The notes under the pieces: generated by a model | Told to the model about the DNA's origin: nothing | What the model saw: the letters and a program-made list of their open reading frames with translations, nothing else | Database searches by the model: none | Program-made: the position numbers and the translations under genes | Source of the DNA: UBA5734 sp964528645 | GTDB lineage: Bacteria > Bacillota > Clostridia > Saccharofermentanales > UBA5734 | Assembly: GCA_964528645.1 (NCBI GenBank) | Contig: CAZGSR010000021.1 | Coordinates: 1-50,656 of the forward strand | Direction: 5' to 3' | DNA: 50,656 nt | In this document: positions 8,596-16,929 of the stretch, one piece after another | How positions within the stretch are numbered: the first letter of the stretch is position 1 | Layout of the letters: each line of letters starts with the position of its first letter

Positions 8596-9735
8596 ATGGC
8601 AAATATCGAACTCGTCAATGTCACGAAAAGCTTTGGCAAGAAAAAAGCTTTGAATGATATCTCCATCCAAGTTCATGACAAAGAATTCTTTGTCCTCTTC
8701 GGGCCTGCAGGTGCGGGCAAGACCACCATCCTCAAGACCATCGCGGGGATCGAATTGCCGGAAAAAGGTCTGGTCAAATTTGATGGTGAAATCGTCAACC
8801 TGGTTGAACCGGCCCAGCGCAATGTCTCGATGGTCTTTGAAAACTATGCCCTGTATCCTCATATCACAGCCTACGACAACATCGCCTCGCCAATGCGCAG
8901 CCCCTTGTACAAAAAAGACGAAGATTACATCAAGGACCGGGTCATGAAAGTGGCTGCCCTGATGAAAATCGACCACCTGATGGACCGTCTTCCAGCCCGC
9001 ATGAGCAATGGCCAGCGCCAGCGCGTCGCCCTCGGCCGCTGCCTGGTCCGCGAACCGAAGGTCTTCCTGATGGACGAACCTCTGGCCCATCTCGATGCCA
9101 AACTGCGCCATTTCATGCGCGCCGAGCTCAAGGAAATGCAGGCCAATTTCAACACGACAACGATCTACGTCACGCATGACTACATGGAAGCCCTGAGTCT
9201 GGGCGACCGGATCGCGGTCATCAACAATGGCCAGATCGAACAACTCGGCACCGGTGACGAAATGTACTACACCCCCGTCAATGAGTTTGTCGCCCGACTG
9301 TTCGGTGAACCTGAAATCAACATCATCGACGCTGAATTCGTTCTCGACGGTGGCAACAAAGGCGTGCGGATCTTGAACCAGATCAAGTCCTTTGCCATTC
9401 CGGAAGACGTCTATGATGCACTCGCTGCAACCGGAAAGACCCAGTTCCACATCGGTCTGAGGGCGATCGACCTCAGCTACAGCTTTGAACGTCAAACGGA
9501 ACATGACATCCATGGCCAGGTCTATTCAATCGAACCGATCGGTAACAAGGCTGTTCTCAATGTCGATGTCAACGACACCATCCTGCGGACCGTTTCACCG
9601 CCCGATCTCAGTGCTGAAATGGACTCTGACATTTTTGTCTCGGTCAATATGAAAAACGCCATGTTCTTCGATGCCGAGAGTCACGAACTGGTTGTGCGCC
9701 ACAATCAGGCACAGTATACGAAGGCGGTGAACTAA
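8596..9735 (+). CDS. ABC transporter ATPase (UgpC/MalK-like), subunit 1
   Basis: A 379-residue MalK-type ATPase with a C-terminal TOBE-like region. The Walker A motif is GPAGAGKTT, Walker B is VFLMDEPLAHLDA and the switch His is in YVTHDYMEAL. Two departures are clear: the Q-loop glutamine is glutamate (VFENYALYP in place of VFQ.YALYP) and the signature is MSNGQ rather than LSGGQ. The ribosome site is AAGGAGTG. A second, different ATPase starts at the base after this stop codon, so a heterodimer is likely, with this subunit supplying the degenerate signature. Confidence 0.9.
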   Translation: MANIELVNVTKSFGKKKALNDISIQVHDKEFFVLFGPAGAGKTTILKTIAGIELPEKGLVKFDGEIVNLVEPAQRNVSMVFENYALYPHITAYDNIASPMRSPLYKKDEDYIKDRVMKVAALMKIDHLMDRLPARMSNGQRQRVALGRCLVREPKVFLMDEPLAHLDAKLRHFMRAELKEMQANFNTTTIYVTHDYMEALSLGDRIAVINNGQIEQLGTGDEMYYTPVNEFVARLFGEPEINIIDAEFVLDGGNKGVRILNQIKSFAIPEDVYDALAATGKTQFHIGLRAIDLSYSFERQTEHDIHGQVYSIEPIGNKAVLNVDVNDTILRTVSPPDLSAEMDSDIFVSVNMKNAMFFDAESHELVVRHNQAQYTKAVN

Positions 9736-10848
9736 ATGGCCAAGCTGATTTTGAAAAATGTCTTCAAGCGGTACGATGACCGCAAAAAAGGGAAGGGTGG
9801 CAAGGTAGCCGACAATTTCGCGGTCAACGATCTGACGATCACCTGCTCCGATGGCGAGTTCGTCGGCATTCTCGGGCCTTCGGGCTGCGGAAAGACCACG
9901 ACTCTGCGCATGGTTGCCGGTCTCGAGGAAATTACCGCTGGCGAAATCTACATCGATGATACCCTGATCAATCACCTTCACCCCAAGGATCGCGGCATCG
10001 GTCTGGCGTTTGAGGACTATGCCCTCTATCCGCCGCTGACCGTCTACGACAACATCGCCTTTAACTTGCGCGCCAAGAAAATGAGCGAAGCGGACATCAA
10101 GAAAGAGGTCATGCGGATTGCGCCTCTGATGAAAGTCGAAGAGCTCCTGGACATGAAACCGGCAGCCCTGAGCGGTGGCCAGAAACAACGCGTCAACATC
10201 ACGCGTGCCCTGGTCCGCCGGCCCAAGCTGCTGCTCCTCGACGAACCGTTGTCACATCTTGACGGCAAAATGCGCCAGATCCTGCGCACCGAGCTCAAAC
10301 GTCTGCACAAAGAAGTCGGTTGCACGACGATCATCGTGACCCATGACCAGCTCGAAGCCATGTCCCTGGCGGATAAAATCTGCATCATGAAAGACGGGCT
10401 CCTGCAGCAGTTCGGCACACCGTACGAAGTCTACGATGATCCGGTCAATGTCTTTGTCGCCGGTTTCATCGGTGAACCGCCCATGAACCTGAACAAAGTC
10501 ATGATCACGGAAGAAGACAACGTTTTGTATTTCTCATTCCCGGATAGCTCGGTCAAGATTGCTGTTCCGCCAAAATACACGAAAGTCCTCAAGACCGGTC
10601 TGCATGTGACTCTTGGAATCCGGCCCAATGACCTGCTGATCACAGAAGATGGTTCCCCGGTCAAAATTGCCGTTTTCGAGAACCTCGGCGATGAAAAGCG
10701 CATCGGCATCCGGATCGGCGAAGAATACCTGACCCTGATCACTTCCGATGAAACCCTTTACAAGCAGGGCGAAGTGATCCGGCTCAAAGTTCGCGAAGAC
10801 AAGACCCATATCTTTGACATTGAAACCGGCGACAAGATTCGCGCCTGA
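9736..10848 (+). CDS. ABC transporter ATPase (UgpC/MalK-like), subunit 2
   Basis: A 370-residue ATPase of the same family. The Walker A motif GPSGCGKTT, signature LSGGQKQRV, Walker B LLLLDEPLSHLDG and switch His (VTHDQLEAM) are canonical. The Q-loop again carries Glu (AFEDYALYP). The ATG directly abuts the stop of subunit 1, implying translational coupling. Importers with one binding protein, two permeases and two distinct ATPases are known for glycerol-type systems (GlpSTPQV), which fits a small polyol as cargo. Confidence 0.9.
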   Translation: MAKLILKNVFKRYDDRKKGKGGKVADNFAVNDLTITCSDGEFVGILGPSGCGKTTTLRMVAGLEEITAGEIYIDDTLINHLHPKDRGIGLAFEDYALYPPLTVYDNIAFNLRAKKMSEADIKKEVMRIAPLMKVEELLDMKPAALSGGQKQRVNITRALVRRPKLLLLDEPLSHLDGKMRQILRTELKRLHKEVGCTTIIVTHDQLEAMSLADKICIMKDGLLQQFGTPYEVYDDPVNVFVAGFIGEPPMNLNKVMITEEDNVLYFSFPDSSVKIAVPPKYTKVLKTGLHVTLGIRPNDLLITEDGSPVKIAVFENLGDEKRIGIRIGEEYLTLITSDETLYKQGEVIRLKVREDKTHIFDIETGDKIRA

Positions 10849-10919
10849 TTCCCTGGATGTGCCAGCGCCATTGATGTAATCCTAACCTTATGAATCAATA
10901 TTTACAGGAGGAAACCACC

Positions 10920-11996
10920 ATGTCGATTCCGAAAACCATGAAAGCCCTTGTTGCATACAGCCAGACCGAATATAAGCTGGAAACCGCATACCCGGTACCG
11001 GAGCTCGGTGAAGGCGATGTCCTGATCAAAGTCGAAGCCTGTGGCATCTGTGCCGGTGACGCCAAAGCCCACCATGGCGCGGCCATGTTCTGGGGCGACG
11101 AAGTCCAGCCGTCCTGGGTCCGCACCCCCTTCATCCCGGGCCATGAATTCTACGGCGAAGTCGTCGCCATCGGCCCCAATTTCAAGGGCGATATCGCGAT
11201 CGGTGACCGCGTCGTCTCTGACCAGATCGTCCCTTGCTGGGAGTGCAAATTCTGCAAAGACGGCCACTATTGGATGTGCCAGAAACATGACATTTATGGC
11301 TTCCAGAAGGAAGTCAATGGTGGTATGGCCGAGTACATGAAGCTGCCCAAGGGCGCCCTGATCTACAAAGTCGACAAGTCCTTGCCGGTCGAAAAAGCAG
11401 CCCTGATCGAACCTTATGCTTGCTCCAAGCATGCCGTCGACCGCGGCAGCGTTAGCAATGAAGATGTCGTTGTCGTCTCCGGCGCCGGTACGCTCGGCCT
11501 GGGCATGATCACCTACCTGCGGATGAAAAATCCGAAAAAGCTCGTGGTCATGGACATGAAGGATGACCGCCTCGAACTGGCGAAAAAATTCGGCGCCGAC
11601 GTCGTGATCAATCCTGGCAAGACCGATGCCGTCAAGGCTGTGATGGACATGACCGACGGCTATGGCTGCGACGTCTACATCGAAGCGACCGGTCATCCCT
11701 CCAGTGTCATCCAGGGCCTGTCCGCCATCCGCAAGCTCGGCCGCTTTGTTGAATTCTCGGTTTTCGGCGCGCCGACGACCGTCGACTGGAGCATCATCGG
11801 CGACCGCAAAGAACTCGACCTGCTCGGCGCCCACCTCAGCCCCTATTGCTTCCAGCCAGTCATCGACTGGATCACTGAAGGCAAGCTCGCCACCGAAGGC
11901 GTCGTCACCCACAAATTCTCCCTCGACGACTGGGAAAAAGCCTTTGACATGGCTGGCCGTGGTGACGGATCCCTCAAAGTCGTCCTCGTCCCCTGA
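10920..11996 (+). CDS. zinc-dependent polyol dehydrogenase (EltD-like)
   Basis: A 358-residue medium-chain dehydrogenase using NAD(P). Catalytic zinc ligands are in CGICAGD and PGHEF, the structural zinc motif is CWECKFCKDGHYWMC, and the nucleotide fold has GAGTLGLG. The stretch HHGAAMFWGDE, the segment VPCWEC and HDIYGF closely resemble, from memory, the erythritol/L-threitol dehydrogenase EltD of Mycobacterium smegmatis. It would oxidise a tetritol to erythrulose. AGGAGG precedes the ATG at 10920. The neighbours, an RpiB-type isomerase and a DhaKL-type kinase, are the partners expected in the tetritol pathway. Another sugar alcohol remains possible. Confidence 0.8.
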   Translation: MSIPKTMKALVAYSQTEYKLETAYPVPELGEGDVLIKVEACGICAGDAKAHHGAAMFWGDEVQPSWVRTPFIPGHEFYGEVVAIGPNFKGDIAIGDRVVSDQIVPCWECKFCKDGHYWMCQKHDIYGFQKEVNGGMAEYMKLPKGALIYKVDKSLPVEKAALIEPYACSKHAVDRGSVSNEDVVVVSGAGTLGLGMITYLRMKNPKKLVVMDMKDDRLELAKKFGADVVINPGKTDAVKAVMDMTDGYGCDVYIEATGHPSSVIQGLSAIRKLGRFVEFSVFGAPTTVDWSIIGDRKELDLLGAHLSPYCFQPVIDWITEGKLATEGVVTHKFSLDDWEKAFDMAGRGDGSLKVVLVP

Positions 11997-12183
11997 ACTG
12001 ACAGCTCAAAAAACAATCATCAGTTGCGGTTGAAAACCGCAATATATTGACAAGCTGATCCCAGGGTACCCCCTGTTGATTAGACACCCGACATCCCCTG
12101 CCGACCGGTGCGGCGGGGGAGGTCTGGGCTGGTCTGCCCAAAAAGGGACGCCGTCCCAATTTCGGCAAAAGAAAGGAGTCTGT
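11997..12183 (+). other. structured intercistronic region with REP element
   Basis: This gap holds several hairpins in a row: 12024-12042 (perfect 8-bp arms, GAA loop), 12095-12119 (9-bp GC-rich arms with one G-U) and a degenerate REP element centred on GGGACGCCGTCCC at 12145-12157. TTGACA at 12047 has no matching -10. The stems may stabilise or tune mRNA between the dehydrogenase and the isomerase. Confidence 0.5.
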
Positions 12184-12642
12184 ATGAAAATTGCGATTGG
12201 CTGTGATGAGGCAGCGTTTGCCTTGAAAGAGGCTTTGAAGAAATTCCTGGTCAGCAAGGGTCATGAGGTGGATGATTACGGGGTCTATGACGAGACGCCG
12301 GTCTTGTACCCGGACATTGCGGTCAAGGTTTGCGAGTCGATCACGAGCGGCAAGAATGAGCGCGGTGTGCTGGTCTGTGGCACGGGCATCGGCATGGCGA
12401 TCACGGCCAACAAGGTGCCGGGGATCCGGGCTGCTGTCGGCCACGACCTGTTCTCGGTCCAGCGTTCACGCCGCAGCAACGACTGCCAGGTCCTGACCTT
12501 CGGCTCGCGTGTCATCGGTGAGAAGCTGGCGGTCGAGCTGCTCGATGTCTGGCTCGGCTGCGAATTCGAAGGCGGCGGCTCGGCGGAGAAGGTCGACAAG
12601 ATCAACGAATACGAACACCGGTTCTACGGCAGCTGCGGCTAA
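12184..12642 (+). CDS. RpiB/LacAB-family sugar-phosphate isomerase, atypical
   Basis: A 152-residue member of the RpiB family. The catalytic Cys (C65) sits in VLVCGTGIGM, and ANKVPGIRAA and FGSRVIGEKLA are conserved. Two active-site positions differ from E. coli RpiB by my alignment: GCDH is GCDE (position 9), and the ring-opening His99, in SRQHND, is Ser98 (SRRSND). Loss of the ring-opening acid/base fits an open-chain substrate such as erythrulose 4-phosphate. The product would be erythrose 4-phosphate. It lies between the polyol dehydrogenase and dhaK. A ribose 5-phosphate role looks less likely. The ribosome site is AAAGGAG. Confidence 0.85.
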   Translation: MKIAIGCDEAAFALKEALKKFLVSKGHEVDDYGVYDETPVLYPDIAVKVCESITSGKNERGVLVCGTGIGMAITANKVPGIRAAVGHDLFSVQRSRRSNDCQVLTFGSRVIGEKLAVELLDVWLGCEFEGGGSAEKVDKINEYEHRFYGSCG

Positions 12643-12726
12643 AGCCTGAACCAGGAAATCTGGACCAGGGAACGGACGCTTGCCAGCAGACAGCCCGACC
12701 CACATGAATCAAACGAGGTGACTCTT

Positions 12727-13731
12727 ATGCAGAGAATTTACAACAATCCTGATATGGTCGTCGAAGACATGCTCAAAGGCTTTTTGAAAGCCCACAGCGA
12801 CATCGTCGCCCCGACCAATAATCCCCGCACCGTGAAATACAAACATGCGCCTGTTCCGGGTAAAGTCGGCGTCGTGACCGGCGGTGGCTCCGGCCACAAG
12901 CCTGCCTTCATCGGCTACGTCGGCCGCAACATGGTTGACGCCGTAGCCGTGGGCGAAGTCTTCTCCTCACCGACCGCCAAGGCCTTCTACGATGCCTGTG
13001 TCGCTGCCGACAGCGGCAAGGGCGTGGCCTGCCTGTACGGCAACTACGCCGGTGACAACATGAACGTCAAAATGTGTGTCGAGCTGGCCGCCGATGATGG
13101 CATCACAGTCAAGACCGTTGTCGCCAACGACGACGTCGCCTCCGCGCCGAAAACCGAACGCCATCGCCGCCGCGGTGTGGCCGGTGAAGTGATCATGTGG
13201 AAAGTCGGTGGCGCCAAGGCCGCCCGCGGCGGATCGCTCGACGAAGTCATCGCCGCCGCCCAGAAGGCGATCGACAACACCCGGAGCGTCGGCATCGGCC
13301 TGACCCCGTGCACGATCGCTGCCGTCGGCCACCCGAACTTCAAGATCGAAGAAGGTACGATGGAGCTGGGCATCGGCCACCACGGCGAACCCGGCATCCA
13401 GGTCACCGAACTGAAATCGGCTGACGAAATGGCCCAGATGATGCTCGACATCATCCTGCCCGACTACCCCTTTGTCGCCGGCGACGAAGTGACCGTGCTG
13501 GTCTCGGGCCTCGGTGCCACCCCAGTGATGGAGCTGTACATCCTCTACAACAAGATCGAGGAGATCCTGACCGAAAAGGGCATCAAGGTGCACCGCTCCT
13601 ATGTCGGCAACTATTTCACCTCGCTGGAGATGATGGGTGCGACCCTGACGATCACCAAGATGGACGACGAACTCAAGGAACTGATCGATGACGAGGCCGA
13701 CTGCATGGGCCTGAAGCAATTCAAGTACTAA
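12727..13731 (+). CDS. dhaK: dihydroxyacetone kinase-like, substrate-binding subunit (DhaK)
   Basis: A 334-residue DhaK domain protein. Substrate-binding residues are in place: His57 in GGGSGHKP, Asp110 in NYAGDNMN, and His219 in ELGIGHHGEPG, the residue that forms the hemiaminal with the ketose in DhaK. ATG at 12727 is preferred over GTG at 12718 because GAGGTGA lies at proper spacing. DhaL follows after 18 bases. No DhaM phosphotransferase gene is present, so the kinase is probably ATP-dependent. In this operon the substrate is more likely erythrulose than dihydroxyacetone, since DAK-family erythrulose kinases are known, but glycerone remains possible. Confidence 0.88.
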   Translation: MQRIYNNPDMVVEDMLKGFLKAHSDIVAPTNNPRTVKYKHAPVPGKVGVVTGGGSGHKPAFIGYVGRNMVDAVAVGEVFSSPTAKAFYDACVAADSGKGVACLYGNYAGDNMNVKMCVELAADDGITVKTVVANDDVASAPKTERHRRRGVAGEVIMWKVGGAKAARGGSLDEVIAAAQKAIDNTRSVGIGLTPCTIAAVGHPNFKIEEGTMELGIGHHGEPGIQVTELKSADEMAQMMLDIILPDYPFVAGDEVTVLVSGLGATPVMELYILYNKIEEILTEKGIKVHRSYVGNYFTSLEMMGATLTITKMDDELKELIDDEADCMGLKQFKY

Positions 13732-13749
13732 GGGCAGGAGGAATTCAGA

Positions 13750-14397
13750 ATGAGCAACAGTTTCAAAACGACAGCGGGCGGCGATATCGTCCGCAGCGTG
13801 ATCAAGACGATCCAGGCCAACAAGGAATACCTGAGCGAGATCGACGGCCTGATCGGCGACGGCGACCATGGGATCAACATGAACAAGGGCTTCACGATGA
13901 CCGAGGAACGCCTCGGTGCTGAAACCGACATTCCGCTGGCCAAGGCCCTGAAGACGCTCGGCCGGGTGCTGCTGATGGAGATCGGTGGCTCGATGGGCCC
14001 GCTGTACGGCACGTTCTTCATCGAAATGTCCAAGCAGTGCGATGGCAAAGACGAGATCGATGCCCAGACCTTTGCGAGCATGCTCAAGGCAGCCATCGCT
14101 GGCATCAATAGCCTGGGAAATGCCAAGGTCGGCGACAAGACCCTGATGGACACCCTGATCCCGGCGCAGGAGGCCTTCAATGTGGCGCTCGAGGATGGCA
14201 AGTCATTCACGGCCGCGCTCCAGGACCTGAAAGCTGCAGCTGAGGCCGGCAAGGAATCGACCCGCGACCTGGTGGCCAAGATCGGCCGCGCCAGCCGCCT
14301 CGGCGAACGGTCCCGCGGCGTGCTCGATGCTGGCGCCACCTCCTGTAACCTGATCCTGCAAAGCCTCTCCGATTCGATGATCAGTCTGATGGCTTGA
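13750..14397 (+). CDS. dhaL: dihydroxyacetone kinase-like, nucleotide-binding subunit (DhaL)
   Basis: A 215-residue DhaL-type all-helical subunit that binds the nucleotide and Mg. The metal-binding Asp residues 32, 37 and 39 are in IDGLIGDGDHG, followed by GGSMGPLYGTFF, and the C-terminal loop is VLDAGATS instead of the common DPGA. The ribosome site GGCAGGAGG is strong. It works with the upstream DhaK. Absence of DhaM suggests ATP rather than ADP as the nucleotide. It is the last gene of the operon, followed by a GC-rich hairpin. Confidence 0.88.
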   Translation: MSNSFKTTAGGDIVRSVIKTIQANKEYLSEIDGLIGDGDHGINMNKGFTMTEERLGAETDIPLAKALKTLGRVLLMEIGGSMGPLYGTFFIEMSKQCDGKDEIDAQTFASMLKAAIAGINSLGNAKVGDKTLMDTLIPAQEAFNVALEDGKSFTAALQDLKAAAEAGKESTRDLVAKIGRASRLGERSRGVLDAGATSCNLILQSLSDSMISLMA

Positions 14398-14409
14398 ACA
14401 CACTTTTTC

Positions 14410-14449
14410 AGGGGGCTGGCCTGACTCGAGCAGGGGAAGGCTGCCCCCT
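14410..14449 (+). terminator. probable operon-end hairpin
   Basis: AGGGGGC (14410-14416) pairs with GCCCCCT (14443-14449), with an inner GCCT/AGGC pair. It lies 13 bases after the dhaL stop. The following T-tract is broken by C, so termination may be weak. Confidence 0.5.
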
Positions 14450-14485
14450 TCCTCCTCTCAAATAGAATCCAGACAGGTATGGGTT

Positions 14486-15316
14486 ATGACAGGACGATTA
14501 TTTGCGGGAATCTTGCTGGTTTGTGATATTGATGGGACTTTACTGGATTCGAGCAACCAGCTTTCACAGGAAAACCAGATGGCCATCCGCCGGTTCATTG
14601 AGCTGGGTGGGAAATTCACCGTGGCGTCGGGCAGGACGTTGGCTGCCATGAATGCCATCCGTTCTGCAATTCCGATCAACATGCCCGTCATCTCTGTGAA
14701 TGGAGCGATCATCAGCCGTCTGTACGAAAAAGACCAGACCGCAATCTGGGAAAGCCGGATGAATGATAGGACAGCATCCAGCTTGATTCTGGATCTGGCC
14801 CGGGAATTCCCTTCACTCGGCATCGAGATTTTTACGGACCGGGCGGTTTATCCGTTCCGTATCAATGAAACGGTGCGGTGGCATGGCACCAAAGAAGTCA
14901 TTTTGGATGATGAATATTCCCTGGAGGACATTCCGCGTCCCTGGTGCAAAATTTGTCTGGCTGACAACAATGACGTGCTTCAGCGCGTCAATCAGTATTT
15001 GCTGGCGATCCTCGACGATGCCTGGCATCTGGCGTTCTCCGAGGAAACCTTTCTTGACATTCTCGATCGCAAGGCGTCAAAAGGAGAGGCCGTGCGCGTG
15101 CTGCAGAAGATGTTTGGTATCACGAGGTCGCAAACGGCAGTGATCGGTGACAACTTCAATGATATTTCGATGTTCGGCGAAAGCAACCTTACCTTTGCCG
15201 TGGACAATGCCTGTGACGAACTGAAGCGTCTGGCGCAATTTGTCGTAGCCAGCAACAACAAAAATGGTGTGGCTGAAGCCATCGCTGTGCTTGAAAGCCG
15301 GCTGGCTTTAGTCTGA
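14486..15316 (+). CDS. HAD-superfamily (Cof-type) sugar phosphatase
   Basis: A 276-residue Cof-type HAD hydrolase. Motif I CDIDGTLLD has the nucleophile Asp14 and acid/base Asp16, motif III is the Lys in DRKASKGEAV, and motif IV is VIGDNFNDISMF. Such enzymes dephosphorylate sugar phosphates or similar metabolites with low specificity. The ribosome site is poor. The gene lies about 90 bases after the tetritol operon and may be partly read through into. Its 3' end overlaps the convergent response-regulator gene by 9 bases. Confidence 0.82.
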   Translation: MTGRLFAGILLVCDIDGTLLDSSNQLSQENQMAIRRFIELGGKFTVASGRTLAAMNAIRSAIPINMPVISVNGAIISRLYEKDQTAIWESRMNDRTASSLILDLAREFPSLGIEIFTDRAVYPFRINETVRWHGTKEVILDDEYSLEDIPRPWCKICLADNNDVLQRVNQYLLAILDDAWHLAFSEETFLDILDRKASKGEAVRVLQKMFGITRSQTAVIGDNFNDISMFGESNLTFAVDNACDELKRLAQFVVASNNKNGVAEAIAVLESRLALV

Positions 15317-16921
15317 GGTCCGGACAGCTCCTCTGGTCTTGAAATCCTTGCAGGATTCACCGGTCATTTCCTTGAAGACCTTGCTGAAGTAGTAAGGATT
15401 CTCAAAACCAACCATTTCTGCGACTTCATAGATTTTCATATTGGTTTCGGACAGCAGCTTTTTCGCCTTTTCAATCCGGTAATTGGCCAGCCAGTTGGAA
15501 AAATTGACGCCCGTTTCCTGGCGGAACAATAGACTGAGGTAGCATTTGCTGATCCCGACATAATCGGCGGCTTCGGTCAATGAGATCGGATTCTGGTAAT
15601 TGTGCTTGATGAATTTGATACAGCGGGTAATGCCGTAGGAATATTTTTCTGCTTTTTCTGCAGTGTCTCCAACATTGATCTGAGTATATAGATCGAGGAC
15701 ATATTTTCGGACCTCTTCGAATTTGGCCAGCCGGTCGAAATTCCGGTAACTGAACCGTTCATCATTGAGGGTCGTCGCATTGGTCAGTTTGCGTTCGGAG
15801 ACGATCATTTTAGCCAGACTGATTGCGTCATTAAATACCTCGCGCACATAGTCGAACGTGTTGGCTTCCTTGAGCGCATCGAACACGGTGTCAATGTGTT
15901 CGAGGACCGGTTCAATGTCATGCAGGGCAATGCTTTTGCGGATGAAATCTGTATCGAGGGCGGGGCAGATCTGCACGGGAGATGGCACAACAGGGCCGGC
16001 CAGACGGACTGAATTGATGGGCTCAAAATAACAGGACAGCCAGGCGGATTTGGCTTGGTTTACGAGTGTGGGGAGCTGGTTCATGTTCCGGCTTGACTGG
16101 CTGATGCCCATGCTCAATTGCACGTTAAGGAACTGCTCAATGTTGCGCTTGAGACTTTGAAATCCTTCGGACAGAATGGAATCGGACTCGGCATCTTCAC
16201 AGGGTAGATTCACTAAGAAGTAGGTGTTACTGACAGTTTGCAGGAGCGTGTGGTTCCAGCCTTTGCGACCGAGCAGATTGGCAGACAGATTGTCCATGGC
16301 CTGATGAAACTGGCTGCTTTCGATATCCTGGCTGGAATCAGCCTGCTTCTCGACATTCAGGCAGGCGACGACAAAGCAAGGCAAGTCAAACAACGGGTCT
16401 CTTTGTTCCAGATAAGCTGGCAATGTGTCCTGGTTCAATTCACCTTCGAGGATTTTGCGCAGGAACCGTGCTCGTTGCGCATTGGACACGACAGGTGTTT
16501 TTTCGTCTGGCTGGAGTGGCTGAGCAGGCTCCAGCTGACGTTCTTCGGCCAGCTGCTCAGCCAGTTGGCTGAGGGAAGCGAGCAATTTCTGTTCCGTCAG
16601 CTCTGTTTTCAAAATGTAATCCGAAGCACCCAGGTTGATGGCTTTCCTGGCGAAATCAAAGTCGTCGTAATGGCTGAGAATCAGGGTCTTGAACATGCAG
16701 TGCTCGGACTTCAGCTGACGGATGACGTCCAGTCCGTCCATGATCGGCATCTTGATATCAGTGACCAGAATATCCGGATTGAGCTTATGGAAAAGCTCAA
16801 CCGCATCTTTGCCATTGACGGCCTCGCCGACTATGGTGAATCCATTAGCTTCCCAGTCGATGGTTGTTTTCAAACCGATCCGGACGACCAGTTCATCATC
16901 TGCGATTAAAACCTTGATCAT
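15308..16921 (-). CDS. response regulator, YesN-like (receiver + AraC HTH)
   Basis: A 537-residue regulator. Residues 1-120 form a receiver with the acidic pocket ADDE and the phospho-acceptor Asp55 in ILVTDIKMPIMDG. The middle part (about 140-410) is a divergent YesN-type linker. The last 100 residues carry two AraC-type helix-turn-helices (ISLTEAADYVGISKCYLS and KIYEVAEMVGFENPYYFSKVF). It starts 8 bases after the histidine-kinase stop. Such pairs usually control nearby sugar ABC transporters. Targets here could be the tetritol or ChvE-type importer, but no site proves it. Confidence 0.9.
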   Translation of the reverse strand: MIKVLIADDELVVRIGLKTTIDWEANGFTIVGEAVNGKDAVELFHKLNPDILVTDIKMPIMDGLDVIRQLKSEHCMFKTLILSHYDDFDFARKAINLGASDYILKTELTEQKLLASLSQLAEQLAEERQLEPAQPLQPDEKTPVVSNAQRARFLRKILEGELNQDTLPAYLEQRDPLFDLPCFVVACLNVEKQADSSQDIESSQFHQAMDNLSANLLGRKGWNHTLLQTVSNTYFLVNLPCEDAESDSILSEGFQSLKRNIEQFLNVQLSMGISQSSRNMNQLPTLVNQAKSAWLSCYFEPINSVRLAGPVVPSPVQICPALDTDFIRKSIALHDIEPVLEHIDTVFDALKEANTFDYVREVFNDAISLAKMIVSERKLTNATTLNDERFSYRNFDRLAKFEEVRKYVLDLYTQINVGDTAEKAEKYSYGITRCIKFIKHNYQNPISLTEAADYVGISKCYLSLLFRQETGVNFSNWLANYRIEKAKKLLSETNMKIYEVAEMVGFENPYYFSKVFKEMTGESCKDFKTRGAVRTSD

Positions 16922-16929
16922 GTATTACC

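Noticed and set aside
12047..12080. Internal promoter before the RpiB-type gene (TTGACA)
   Set aside because: No -10 hexamer at 15-19 bases. The sequence is GC-rich and folds into hairpins instead.
11997..12183. Riboswitch in the structured gap before the RpiB-type gene
   Set aside because: There are several stems but no known riboswitch core was recognised, and the last stem is a REP element.
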